Assembly (NCBI GenBank): GCA_051294375.1
Contig: CM119267.1
Location: forward strand, 5,159,822 to 5,223,821
DNA: 64,000 nt
Direction: 5' to 3'
DNA from: Paraspadella gotoi
Lineage: Eukaryota; Chaetognatha
A program made the translations under genes and the position numbers. The notes under the pieces are model-generated. The model was not told where the DNA came from and searched no databases. It saw nothing but the letters and a program-made list of their open reading frames with translations. Shown one piece after another: positions 1 to 11,481 of this stretch. Numbering within the stretch: the first letter of the stretch is position 1; each line of letters starts with the position of its first letter.

Positions 1-1373
1 TTTTATTTAACAAATATTTGTACTGCGTAGTTTAAAAAAAGTTATTTATTAAATAACTTTTGAAAGAAAAGAGCTAGCAAGATGGGTGTGGTATCAAATT
101 AAAGCCCTAATCATGGGACACTTTCTAAAAAGTTTTATTAAATAAATCCATAACATCTTTACACAGCTTTTGTTTAAATCAGAGTTAAATTATAACAGTT
201 TTTTTGCTTTAAAATTTTAATGAAGGCATATGAAAATTTTTATTTTTCTTTGTAATTTAAAAAAGGAAAGACTGAATTACATTTTATTATTATTAAATTT
301 TCTTTTATTCCATAAAACTGCTTATATTTTTAAGGTAACAGTAAAATACACATTATATTTTAGTTTGATAAAATGTCTTTTTAAATATCAAAATAGATAA
401 ATACAAAAAATGTTTTCAGCTTGATATAAACAGTCTGGACATCTACCTTCTTGTCATGTGAAAAAAAAATCGGCATTTTTTATTTCTTTACTGCAAACTA
501 AAAGCTTATAATGCTTCTTTCTCAATAATAAAGATTTTTAAAAATTTATATAGCTGGCAATATATTTGACAAAGCAAGACATCATTGTGGTTAAATTGTA
601 TTGATAATTTTCTTTTAAATATAGCAAGGAATTTAATTTTATTATTTATCATTCCATTTTAATAAGAAAAAATATTTCTCGGTAATAGCCATTAGAAAGG
701 GTTCATGACTGACTTAATGATCGAATTTTTTAGATATCTTTACTGCCCCCATTTCACAAGATATAAAAGGTCATGGTTATCATGTCAGTAGTCCAGATTA
801 TCTGTACCCTTCTATACAACTGCATTCTGAACTTTTTTTTTTTCCTTTCAAATGTATTAAATAAAAAACAATTATGAGAGAACAATCGGCGTGGAGATGC
901 AATTGGTAACTTAGTTACCCCACTTCCGATCGAATTTTTAAATGAGTTTTTCTTTCCATTCTATTTGGAGACATAACACTAACTATTGGTACTATTATTT
1001 TTTTAATTTTTTTTATTACAATTCTAGAGATAAATATGAATAAGTAACTTTTAAAAATTTATCATCTTCACCCTATGTTCAGTCATATCTAAAAAAAAAA
1101 AAAAGAATTTTGCATTGATATTTTGGATATGCGACATATGAAACTATAACGTATCAAAAATAAAAGAAATAAATAATATTGAACATGTAATATTTTTTTT
1201 ATGCACGGTAAACAGTAACGGTTACGGCCATTTTTCATTGTGTTCCTTATTTTATTTACAAATAATTTGAGACGGTATTAAATGCTGTCGCATAAAAATT
1301 TTCTTAAAATGCTCTCCATCCTGTCTTACAATTTTTTTTTGACATTGTTGAAATCTTTACTGGTGAAGAAGTG
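1..1373. other. AT-rich DNA, no gene seen
   Basis: The stretch is strongly AT-rich, with poly-A and poly-T runs and no coding-like open frame, splice context or recognisable repeat family. It most resembles intergenic or intronic DNA. Confidence 0.6.
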
Positions 1374-2110
1374 AAGGAGGAGGAGGAGGAGGAGGAGGAG
1401 AAGGAGGAGATAGAAGGATGAGGATTATAACTAAGTAAGTTGATTAAATTAAATAACCCTGTAGAGACAGGGTCGACTAGAGATAGGAACGCCCTGTCTT
1501 TCTCTTTCTCAGATTTCTATCTCAAACCGGGAATTTTCAAGTGCATTACGTATGCGTTGCGGAGATGGCGCTCCTGACATCTCAGATACATATCGCGCAT
1601 GTCATTTAAACGCGCGCGGAAGTGTGCGGACGTGTGCGGAAGTGTGCGAGTTTCCCTGGAAGAAAATTGTGTCGAGTCTGCGAATTGAGGAAGCGGAAAT
1701 TTCTCGGTCGAGAAATGACTCTATCTCATCTCGGCTTTATCGTCGTGATCGTCGTCGTTGTCGTCGTCGTCGTCGTCGTCCTCTATTTTATCTTCGTCTT
1801 CATCGTTGTTACTATAATCGTTGTTGTCATCTTCGTTTTTGTCATTATCAACTCAACGTCGTCGTTGTCATTAATGTTTTGGAAGCTCGGCATTAGGACA
1901 ACGACAAAAATATAAAAACAAATTTTTCAATTAGACTAATTATTAATTAGTTATATTTTTTTGCTTTTTTTCTCCACGTCGTCGATATAATATTAACTTA
2001 ATAACTTAATAATTAAGTTATCGTTGTCGTCGTCGTTGTTGTCACCTTCTTTTTTTCTTGTGTAATTATCGCCGTCGTCGTCTTCATTATCGTCGTCGTC
2101 GGCGACGAGG
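1374..2110. repeat. GGA and CGT/TCG microsatellite cluster
   Basis: A (GGA)n run near 1,375-1,410 is followed by interrupted (CGT)n near 1,740-1,785 and TCG/TTG tracts at 2,020-2,105. Between them an 8-bp perfect stem (AGACAGGG at 1,465-1,472 with CCCTGTCT at 1,492-1,499) can form a hairpin with a 19-base loop. Short open frames here translate to low-complexity Arg or Val runs and are not believable genes. Confidence 0.75.
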
Positions 2111-2196
2111 ACCATCGTCCAGTTTTAGTTCCGTCATTATGTAAATGTTACAACTGAGACAAAGGGGAAATCGGTATGTCTAAAACTGGAACTGTG

Positions 2197-2237
<41 letters not shown>

Positions 2238-2452
2238 TAGAGAAAATTCTTCGTCACTTCCATTACTCTTTTCTGCTTTTCTCTCTCTCTCTCTGGTAAT
2301 TAACTCTGAGCGATAAAAAAAAACTTGGGTGATCATTCCTCACTTCCTCTCATTCTTTTTCTTGGCTCGGAAGGCGAACTTAGATTTAAGCGTCTACTTC
2401 ATACTAGTATTAAATTGGTACTATCGATATAATGATTATCCAATAATCATGT

Positions 2453-2984
2453 ATTCAGTACACAAACTATCTTGCCCTGACTTTTGACAATGGACACTTG
2501 GACAATTGGACTGGCGATGGACAGGCGATGGACAGGCGATGGACAGGCGATGGACAGGCGATGGACAGGCGATGGATAGGCGATAGACAGGCGATGGACA
2601 GGCGATCGTGGGTTCCGTCCTCCATCCCTTTTACATCCTTACAGTTTATTTCTCAAAGTCTTCTTATTTAAGATAAACTTAATTTTATTTTATTTGTTTA
2701 ATGTGATCTGTTTTATGTGATCTAGTTCCCTCTCTCGTTTCTCTGCCGTCGGTTTCCTGAGGGAAGCCTGCTCTCTGATTGGTCAATGGTCAATCAGAAG
2801 AAAAGACGGAGAAGCCAAGAGAGACAAGCCACTTGATAATCCATTCTCTGCGTTACAACACTGGTCTCAGTTATTTATTGTATAATTGGGAAGTCATTAA
2901 TTTTTTTTATAATTCTAAAGATCTTAACCCACAAAAGACTGTCCAAAGTCAGGAGGCAAGATAAGTTGTTTATTGAATGAATAA
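2453..2984. mobile_element. Small inverted-repeat (MITE-like) element
   Basis: The left edge (ATTCA..CAAACTATCTTGCCCTGACTTTTGACA) reappears in inverted, imperfect form at 2,945-2,984, giving ends of about 35 bp that share TATCTTGCC and CTGACTTT. The interior holds an 11-bp minisatellite and no transposase frame. The same terminal sequence occurs once more near 31,233-31,272, which argues for a dispersed family. I could not define a target-site duplication, so the exact edges and class are uncertain. Confidence 0.45.
2512..2606. repeat. 11-bp minisatellite (GGCGATGGACA)
   Basis: About eight to nine near-perfect copies of GGCGATGGACA stand head to tail. One or two carry a G-to-A or G-to-T change (gatggatagg, gatagacagg). 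It lies inside the inverted-repeat element. Confidence 0.9.
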
Positions 2985-3691
2985 ATTTTTTTTTTTAAAT
3001 TTGATGAAGACTCTGATTGTATTCACTCATTGATTTTTACTCGAAACTATCTTTAACAATCGTCTACTATAAGAGGTTGTAAAAGTCTTTTTAGATTTGA
3101 AAATAATAGTAGTAGTCCACTTTTCCATATTCCCTTTTTTCTATGAAGAAAAGTGGAAAAGAAAAAAATTTATTATTCATGAGTTACGTCGAGAAAGAAA
3201 GATGGCGAAGGGGAAAAAAAGAAGTTTCGCCTGGCGGAGGAAAATTTTGTGTCTTTTGTCTTCTTTTTGACAGAAAAGAGGTGGGGAGAGTGAGAGAGAG
3301 ATGAAGAGAGAGAGACGAGAAAGAGAGAGCGAGAGAGAGAAGAGGAGAGAGAGAGAGAGAGAGAAGAGGAGTAGAATGATATCGACGACATTTCCGAGGT
3401 TTGGAACACGCCACTAGCACGTTGCAGTTATCGAGACAATCCTGAGAGGTCGTTTAACGTTTGTGTCTGACGCTCGACAAAAAAGAGCAACGCCCTTAGT
3501 GGACAAGAGGCAACGTCCGGCGTAAGGTAAACACTCGATAATCGCGAAGGGTTGGAACATTCTAGAAATATTCTAGAAACATTCATTTAATGATTTAACC
3601 AAGTCAAGAAGGGAAACTGATGTTTCTTTAAAATTTTTTAAACTAAAAATTTATTTTCTTTTGAGGATTTTTTATATCTCGTTTCACCGGC

Positions 3692-3711
3692 TCTCTCTTC
3701 TCTCTCTCTCT

Positions 3712-3748
<37 letters not shown>

Positions 3749-4156
3749 CCTCTCTCTCTTCCTCTCTCTCTCTCTCTCTTTCTCCCACTCTCGTGTCGAA
3801 GCGGAAAAGCGCCGCTTTTCATTAACTCGACAACGACGCCGGAAAATTTTAAATGACGCCGCGAGAAAATTTCAGGCGATAAGACCCAGAGATGGTAAGG
3901 GAGTTAAAGTGGAAGCGGCGACGGTGACGTCACTGTTGCGACGGGTGACGCGGACTGTGGAGATGATGGTGACGGGGAAGTTAAAGCCGAGCGCCATCTA
4001 CCTTTCGCATTCGAAGCGAGATCTCGCGAAGTGATGGAAACGATCTCGCGTTTAAGTCCTCTCTCTCTTCTGTCTCTCTCTCTGTCTCTCTCTCTTGTCT
4101 CTCTCTCTGTTTCCTGTCTCTCTCTTCTCTGTCCTCTCTCTGTCCTCTTCTCATCT

Positions 4157-4192
<36 letters not shown>

Positions 4193-4206
4193 TCTTTCAC
4201 TCTCAT
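3692..4206. repeat. (CT)n microsatellites of duplication copy 1
   Basis: Two interrupted CT tracts (about 3,692-3,785 and 4,061-4,200) flank about 270 bp of ordinary DNA. The second copy has the same pair near 8,761-8,852 and 9,130-9,218 with different lengths. Ser-Leu or Glu-Arg open frames across them are spurious. Confidence 0.9.
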
Positions 4207-4280
4207 TCTACCTAGTCAAGGCGTCTATACCTGATAGATTAATAGGTCGGAGTTCGTGTGGATCGAGTTAGCTCAATGAA

Positions 4281-4437
4281 TGAAAAAAATGAGAATGAAT
4301 GAATGAATGAATGAAGTATGAATGTATAATGTATATGAAATGAATGAATGTAATGCGTTAATAAACGAACAATAAATGAACTGATGAAACGAGGATGAAT
4401 GAATGAATGAATGAATGAATGAATGAATGAATGAATC
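4281..4437. repeat. (AATG)n tetranucleotide array
   Basis: Interrupted copies of AATG/ATGA run through the interval. The matching array in the second copy (about 9,297-9,453) runs directly into a gap, so the repeat probably caused that break. Confidence 0.9.
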
Positions 4438-6369
4438 TTAATGATTAAGAAGAATGCAGAATATAAATGAAACTTCGTCTATTGGTTCCAAATTTCCTCT
4501 CGTTGCGGCTTGCCGCGCCTCTCCTCTCCTCTGGACACGGAATGTAAGTGGGAAGTAATTAAAAGCCTCCTCTCTCTTGCTCTCTCTCGCCTCCTCTCTC
4601 CTCCTCTCTCTCTGCTTCTCCTCTCTCTCTCTCTCGTCTCTCTCTTCTCTCTCTCTCTCTTCTCTGCCCTCACACTCTAACTCGCCTCCAGGTTCAACGA
4701 GGAAAAAAATTATTTTCACGTTTATACATTTTGATGATGAAATGAAAGGCGTGAATGTGAATCGCAGGTGGCATCGTGTGATCGCGTGAAAGAGGATTCG
4801 GTGATCCTGTGATTCGCGTGAGAGGCCGATCACTGATGCCTCTTCGTTCCTTCAATTCGCCGAGATGTTTCTCTTCTCTCTCTCTCGCTTTCTTCTTTTT
4901 TTTTTATTTTTTTGTGGATTACATATATAAGCGATTTTATTCGAATACACAAGTTGGATTCAGTAAATCATCATCAACAAACAAACATAGACTAAGTCTG
5001 AGCAACGGAAACGTAGCGTAACCATGACAGATATTTTTTTTAATTGTCTATTGGGTCTTTAGTTTTATCTAAGACTAATATTCAACATATGAATAATTTT
5101 ATTGACAAACGCGAATGTTTTACGTTAGTATCGTGCCGCTCCCCCATTTTCATGCGGAGCTTCTCGCGTTCTTTGGCCATAAAAGTATTTTTGTTATCGA
5201 CAGAAAGTGAACTCGATTTCCGAAGGAAATAAATTTTTTTTAAACTTTTAAAATCGATTATTTACTCTAAAGAAAGAAAAAAGAAAAAAAAGCAAAAAAG
5301 AACTCTCGCTGAGAAGAAGCAATTGTCTCTTTTAATGAGAAAAAAAAATTGAGTTGAAAATTCCATTTATTTTCCGATTGGATTAAACTAAAAAGATCGA
5401 GTCTCATTTCTTTCTCTCTTCCTCTTTTCTTATCATTCGTCCTTCCTCTCTCTCTCTTTCTCACTACTCTCTCTCTCACTCTCTCTCTCTCTCTCTCACT
5501 CTCTAACTTCTCTCTATATATCTCTCTCTCTCCAAAAGCAGATGCTGTCAGCCCAGGTGAGAATCACAAGTGATTCAACGTTGCCAACTTATATAAATCA
5601 GTAAAAAATGAATTTTTTTTCTCCAACTATCCTAATTAAGACAAGAAAATTATCAACATTAAATATAATTTTAATACAATAAAATACAAAATTAAATTAC
5701 GACATGAACACAACTATGAACCAGTTCATAAGATCTTGTATGAAATAATCTTCAGACAGTAAAACGTGTACAATTTACATAGTAGCAACTAATTTCTCAC
5801 TAAATCTACTAAACTTTACATACAATATTGTGATCGGCAATGAAGACCCCTGCGATTTCCAAACGGCTTAGACCAATCCCGATGTTAATTAAATAAGGTA
5901 GATAGAAATCACGTCAAATTAAAACGCTACATTTACCTAGTTTAGTAGATTTTCCATACATTGTCAAAAAACGTAAATGTTTACAATTGATTTCCATCGC
6001 ACAACGCTTAACACGGATAGACGGAGTCCGCACCGCGGCGGCGCCAATGAATCTTTTAACGGTGCCAGCGGACGGCGCCAACGGATCAAACGCCGACAGG
6101 ACCAGACCCAATTTCCACAGGCGATTACTCAGAAAAAAGGCCATTAGCGATGGTGAGAGCGGATTGAAAACTACTCGCGTGGGTCATCATCGCGGTTTTG
6201 AGTGATAAGAATTAGGAAGCGAGTCCGTGACCTGGACGGTGGGGAGGGGTTGATTTAAAGAACGTAAATCGCGACTTTTAAGTAATTAACGAGGGTCATT
6301 GAAAACTAAACAGCGCGCTCGAGACGGGCGGAAGAAGAGAGATTGAACGAGAGAGAGTCTAGAGAGAGA

Positions 6370-6403
<34 letters not shown>

Positions 6404-7256
6404 AATAATGCCGCAGGAACTCTCTTCGATCTTCCAAGGCTGTTCGGAGTAGGCTTTTCCTCATCCTCTAAATCCAGTTAATAATTGGCGCATCTCCCGC
6501 AGACATCTCCTCTCCGGTAGCGAGCCTCTCACGGCCTCGTTGACCTCCTGCTCCGACATCCCGCCACCCCCTTTGGGCCTCCTCCAGCGTCCGTCGGTTG
6601 TCAGCCATCGCCGACGAAGACCTCTCGCGAGGGCATCAGCGTCGAGAGTCCCAGTTCTCTGATCACTTTAGGGAACGAAAACCAATTGGATGGAGCCGCG
6701 AGGGTGACGTCGTAGGCGGCGACGCCGAGGCGGAAAACGGATGGTCGCGGCGCGGCGGGCGGCGGCGTCCAGAAGCATCGTCGCCGCGGGCCCGCTGTCC
6801 TCGAAGGACTGCTGTAGACGACCAAAGTATTGGAGTAGAAACTCGGGCGAATCGATGGATGTAGAGAAGCGCGAGGCGCCTTTACGAATTTTCTCGTCGT
6901 CCTGGACGGGGGCGGTCCCCGTAATCGCCGTCCGGTAGAGGTCGTTCGTGATCCAGCATCTCTTCGACGGAGTCGTAGAAACGGGATTTGGAGGAGTTTC
7001 TGAAGGGACGGGTCAGAGGAGTTAAGGGGAGTGGGTGGAGCAGAGGCGACTTTTATTCACTGTGTTTTATTTTGGGTACGAGGATAAACATACGTATATA
7101 ATCCTTGTTTAATTCGAAGTTCTTGAACGTTGGTTGTATCGTAAAAGGGCTGGTTAACAAACACACACAGTAAACAGTAAGCAACAGTAAAAAAATTAGT
7201 AAAAAAGCAAAAACCAAACAAAATTTTAAATAAAAAAGACGCTAGACAAACAAAAT

Positions 7257-7530
7257 GGGGCACCTTTTCCGAGACGTACCCTCTTTTTCTGTTCCGTTTT
7301 TTCCAGAGATTAAAAATATATCTTAAACTTAAACTAGTCTAACCCTAATCCCTAACCCTAATCTCAAACCTTAATTTAATCCTAAACCCTATTACAAACC
7401 AAGTCCCTTAATCTTTTCATTAACCTAATTCCTCAACCTAATCCTAACACTTAATCTTTTAAACTAATCTTAATTAAAAACTTAACCTAATCCCGAATTA
7501 TCATATGAAAATCAGGCGTTCTGGGATAAT
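7257..7530. mobile_element. Element family A (CCCTAA-type), copy within duplication copy 1
   Basis: It begins with a CCTTTTCCGAGA..CCCTCTTTTTC edge. Then come about 180 bp of degenerate CCCTAA/CCTAAT units, and it ends with 'atcaggcgttctggg'. The two edges are roughly inverted. It is the same locus as 12,227-12,500, lying in the GLTP intron. Confidence 0.6.
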
Positions 7531-7893
7531 CATGAACGGTAATTCAAATGTGTTGCGCGCATGACTCTCTTATCGACGTGCATTTTTCATGACATGACAG
7601 ACGTGACATTGACGTGACGTAACATGTTCTACATGACTACAAAAACTTTCTCAGCCTGTTGTATTTATGACATGCACTCTGCCCATCAAAATTCCGTCTT
7701 TATATTCCTTATAGTTTTTTAGTCATTTTCTGAAGGCGGCGGCTTGCAGCTCCCTTAGATTTGAGGTTTTTTTCTGTCTTAACAAAAGAGCAACCAGCTA
7801 TTAGGCAAATTTATATGATTTTTTAAACGTAAGTGAACAGACCGAATTGCGACAGACATTACCGACGGACCTGATCCGGAAAAGTGACTTAAC
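7530..7893. mobile_element. Element family B, copy within duplication copy 1
   Basis: The duplicate of 12,505-12,845 with indels. It starts AATTCAAATGTGTTGCGC and ends near a run of GAC motifs followed by AAAAGTGACTTAA. Confidence 0.6.
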
Positions 7894-8409
7894 TTAACTT
7901 AAATAAAAAGGCCCGAATGTAACTTACTTAACTTTTCCACAGACTTACATGTGGTTTCGCCAACTCCACCTCCGCCGTATTACAACGGCATGAATCCTCG
8001 CAGGAACAGGAGTTGTACTGGCGGCAGGGCTGTCGAGGTAGGCCGTCATGTCCAGGCCCGCGCCGCTCGCGGACAGCGGCCGGAAGAGACGCAGCAGCGC
8101 CGCCACGTCGAAGGTTTCGTCGGTGGAGTTCGGCAGAGGAGCGGTGGAGACGAGGAAGCGGTGTGAGGGAGGGGGGGAGAGAGGTTGGAGTTGGAGGAAG
8201 TGACGGTGGAAATGTGACTGAGGAAGAACCTGAAAGGAAAAAATCAGAAATTTAATATGCATATTTAATGAATGAAAACGCAATTAACTAATAATAGGGT
8301 GGAGTGATGAAATATTGAGGCGATTTAAATATTTATTTTTCTTGACCTTATGGATAATTGGATTGTAATTAACAAATTGTTAAATCCGTTAATAATATAA
8401 TCTCTCTCG

Positions 8410-8434
8410 NNNNNNNNNNNNNNNNNNNNNNNNN
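8410..8434. other. 25-N gap at the duplication junction
   Basis: Exactly 25 N separate the two copies. A fixed 25-N run is used by some long-read gap fillers when extended flanks overlap but cannot be merged, which matches the duplicated content on both sides. Confidence 0.8.
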
Positions 8435-8776
8435 GAGAGAGAGAGTAATGCATTTCGACATTTTTCCGATGGTTGGAACTACGCCACTAGCACGTTGCCA
8501 GTTATCGAGACAATCCTGAAGAGGTCGTTAACCGTTTTGTGTCTGACGGTCGACAAAAGAGCAACGCCCTTAGTGACAAGAGGCAACGTCCGGCGTAAGG
8601 TAAACACTCGATAATCCGAAGGGTTGGAACATTCTAGAATATTCTAGAACATTCATTTTTAATGATTTAACCAAGTCAAGAAGGGAACTATGTTTCTTTA
8701 AAATTTTTTAAACTAAAAAATGTTATTTTCTTTGAGGATTTTTATATCTCGTTTCACCGGCTCTCTCTTCTCTTCT

Positions 8777-8818
<42 letters not shown>

Positions 8819-9164
8819 CTCTCTCTCTTCTCTCTCTCTCTCTCTCTCTTTCTCCCACTCTCGGTGTCGAAGCGGAAAAGCGCCGCTTTTCAATTAACTC
8901 GACAACGACGCCGGAAAATTTTTAAAATGACGCCGCGAGAAAATTTCAGGCGATAAGACCCAGAGATGGTAAGGGAGTTAAAGTGGAAGCGGCGACGGTG
9001 ACGTTCACTGTTGCGACGGTGACGCGGACGGTGGAGATTGATGGTGACGGGGAAGTTAAAGCCGAGCGCCATCTACCTTTCGTCATCGAAGCGAGATCTC
9101 GCGAGTGATGGAAACGATCTCGCGTTTAAGTCTCTCTCTCTCTCTGTCTCTCTCTCTCTCTGTC

Positions 9165-9220
<56 letters not shown>

Positions 9221-10984
9221 ACTCTCATTCTACCTAGTCAAGGCGTCTATACCTGATAGATTAATAGGTCGGAGTTCGTGTGGATCGAGTTAGCTCAATG
9301 AATGAAAAATGAATGATGAATGAATGAATGAATGAATGAATGTATGAATGTATGAATGTATGAATGAATGAATGAATGAATTAATGCGTTAATAAACGAA
9401 CAAATAAATGAACGAATGAACGAATGGATGAATGAATGAATGAATGAATGAATNNNNNNNNNNNNNNNNNNNNNNNNNNNNNNNNNNNNNNNNNNNNNNN
9501 NNNNNNNNNNNNNNNNNNNNNNNNNNNNNNNNNNNNNNNNNNNNNNNNNNNNNNNNNNNNNNNNNNNNNNNNNNNNNNNNNNNNNNNNNNNNNNNNNNNN
9601 NNNNNNNNNNNNNNNNNNNNNNNNNNNNNNNNNNNNNNNNNNNNNNNNNNNNNNNNNNNNNNNNNNNNNNNNNNNNNNNNNNNNNNGGAAAAAAAATTAT
9701 TTTCACGTTTATCACATTTTGATGGATGAAATGAAAGGCGTGAATGTGAATCGCAGGTGGCATCGTGTGATCGCGTGAAGAGGATTCGGTGATTCCTGTG
9801 ATTCGCGTGAGAGGCCGATCACGTGATGCCTCTTCGTTCCTTCAATTCGCCGAGAGTGTTTCTCTTTCTCTCTCTCTCTCGCTTTCTTTCTTTTTTTTTT
9901 ATTTTTTCTGTGGATTACAATATATAAGCGATTTTATTCGAATACAACAAGGTTGATTCAGTACAATCATCATCAACAAACAAACATAGACTAAGTCTGA
10001 GCAAACGAAAACGTAGCGTAACCATGACAGATATTTTTTTTTAATTGTCTATGGGTCTTTAGTTTTATCTAAGACTAATATCAACATATTGAATAATTTT
10101 ATTGACAAACCGCGAATGTTTACGTTAGTATCGTGCGCTCCCCATTTTCATGCGGAGCTTCTCGCGTTCTTTGCCATAAAAGTATTTTTTGTTATCGACA
10201 GAAAGTGACTCGATTTCCGAAGGAAATAAAACTTTTTTTAAACTTTTAAAATCGATTTATTTACTCTAAAAGAAAAAAGAAAAAAGAAAAAAGGAACTCT
10301 GCTGAGAAGAAGGCAATTGTCTCTTTTAAATGAGAAAAAAAAATTGAGTTGAAAATTCCATTTATTTTCCGATTGTGATTAAACTAAAAGATCCGAGTCT
10401 CATTTCTTTCTCTCTTCCTCTTTCTTATCCATTCGTCCTTCCCTCTCTCTCTCTTTCTCACTCTCTCTCTCACTCTCTCTCTCTCTCTCTCACTCTCTCA
10501 CTCTCTCTCTATATATCTCTCTCTCTCCAAAAGAGATGCTTCACCCAGGTGAGAATCACAAGTGATTCCTAACGTTGCCAAACTTATATAAATCAGTAAA
10601 AAATGAATTTTTTTTCTCAACTATCCTAATTAAGACAAGAAAATTTATCAACATTAAATATAATTTTAATACAATAAAATACAAATTAATTCGACTATGA
10701 ACACAACTATGAACCAGTTCATAAGATCTTGTATGAAAATAATCTTCAGACAGTAAAACGTGTACAATTTTACATAGTAGCAACTAATTTCTCACTAAAT
10801 CTACTAAAATCTTACATACAATCATTGTGATCGGCAATGAAGACCCTGCGATTTCCAAACGGCTTAGACCAATCCGATGTTAATTAAATAAGGTAGATAA
10901 AATCTACGTCAAATTAAAACGCTACATTTAACCTAGTTTAGTAGATTTTCCATACATTGTCAAAAAACGGTAAATGTTTACAAA

Positions 10985-11149
10985 TTGATTTCCATCGCAC
11001 AACGCTTAACACGGATAGACGGAGTCCGCACCGCGGCGGCGCCAATGAAATCTTTTAACGGTGCAGCGGACGGCGCCAACGATCAAACGCCGACAGGACC
11101 AGACCCAATTTCCACAGGCGATTACTCAGAAAAAAGGCCATTAGCGATG
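10985..11149 (+). CDS. Candidate exon, unknown protein
   Basis: The frame ending at 11,149 stays open for over 50 codons and has a natural amino-acid mix: an RTAAAP stretch, then an ATG (11,045) followed by KSFNGAADGAND, TPTGPDP and YSEKRPLAM. It stops at a plausible donor (ATG then GTGAGA, 11,150-11,155). The same sequence sits at about 5,985-6,150 in the noisy copy with indels. The upstream edge is uncertain: the frame runs on into AT-rich DNA, and I see no convincing acceptor. No family is recognised. It is on the opposite strand to the GLTP gene and about 330 bp beyond its stop. It could be the last visible exon of a neighbouring gene or a chance open frame. Confidence 0.3.
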
Positions 11150-11481
11150 GTGAGAGCGGATTGAAAACTACTCGCGGTGGGTCATCATCGCGGTTTGAGT
11201 GATAAGAATTAGGACAGCGAGTCCGTGACTCTGGACGGGGGGAGGGGTTGTTTAAAGAACGTAATCGCGACTTTTAAGTTAATTAACGAGGTCATTGAAA
11301 ACTAAACAGCGTCGCGCGGGATGAACGAGAGATTCGATGAACGAGAGAGAGGAGAGAGACGAGAGAAGAGAGAGAGAGAGAGAGCAGAGAGAGAGATGAG
11401 AGAGAGAGAGAGAGATCAAATGCCGCAGAACTCTTTCGATTTTCCAACGCGGTGGCTTCTCTCATTCCCACTCTCTCCAGT

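Larger units (their letters stand above)
6478..8136 (-). pseudogene. GLTP-domain gene, frameshifted copy (probably an assembly artefact)
   Basis: This is the counterpart of the intact gene at 11,482-13,073. The second exon lies at about 6,478-6,999 and the first at about 7,928-8,136 on the minus strand. The stop codon (6,478-6,480) and the acceptor after 6,999 are preserved. The start ATG is destroyed by loss of one base (cggcag here, cggcatgag in the good copy), and several one-base indels shift the frame, for example in the alanine-rich linker. The donor has also lost one base. Fragments still translate to family motifs, such as the STLMPSREVFV stretch near the C-terminus. Because copy 2 is intact and the lesions are homopolymer-type indels, I read this as sequence error and not as a decayed paralogue, though a true recent pseudogene cannot be excluded. 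Confidence 0.7.
3350..8409. repeat. Noisy first copy of a ~5 kb direct duplication
   Basis: The segment repeats 8,435-13,337 in the same order and orientation. Shared landmarks are 'cgccactagcacgttg' (3,410 and 8,480), the CT tracts, the AATG array, the GLTP exons, the CCCTAA-type element and the 'aattaactaataataggg' tail. Differences are mostly one-base insertions or deletions, many in homopolymers. The copy contains real sequence (about 4,438-4,709) where the second copy has 233 N. This fits an unpolished long-read extension that was not merged with its overlap, more than a biological duplication. Confidence 0.85.
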
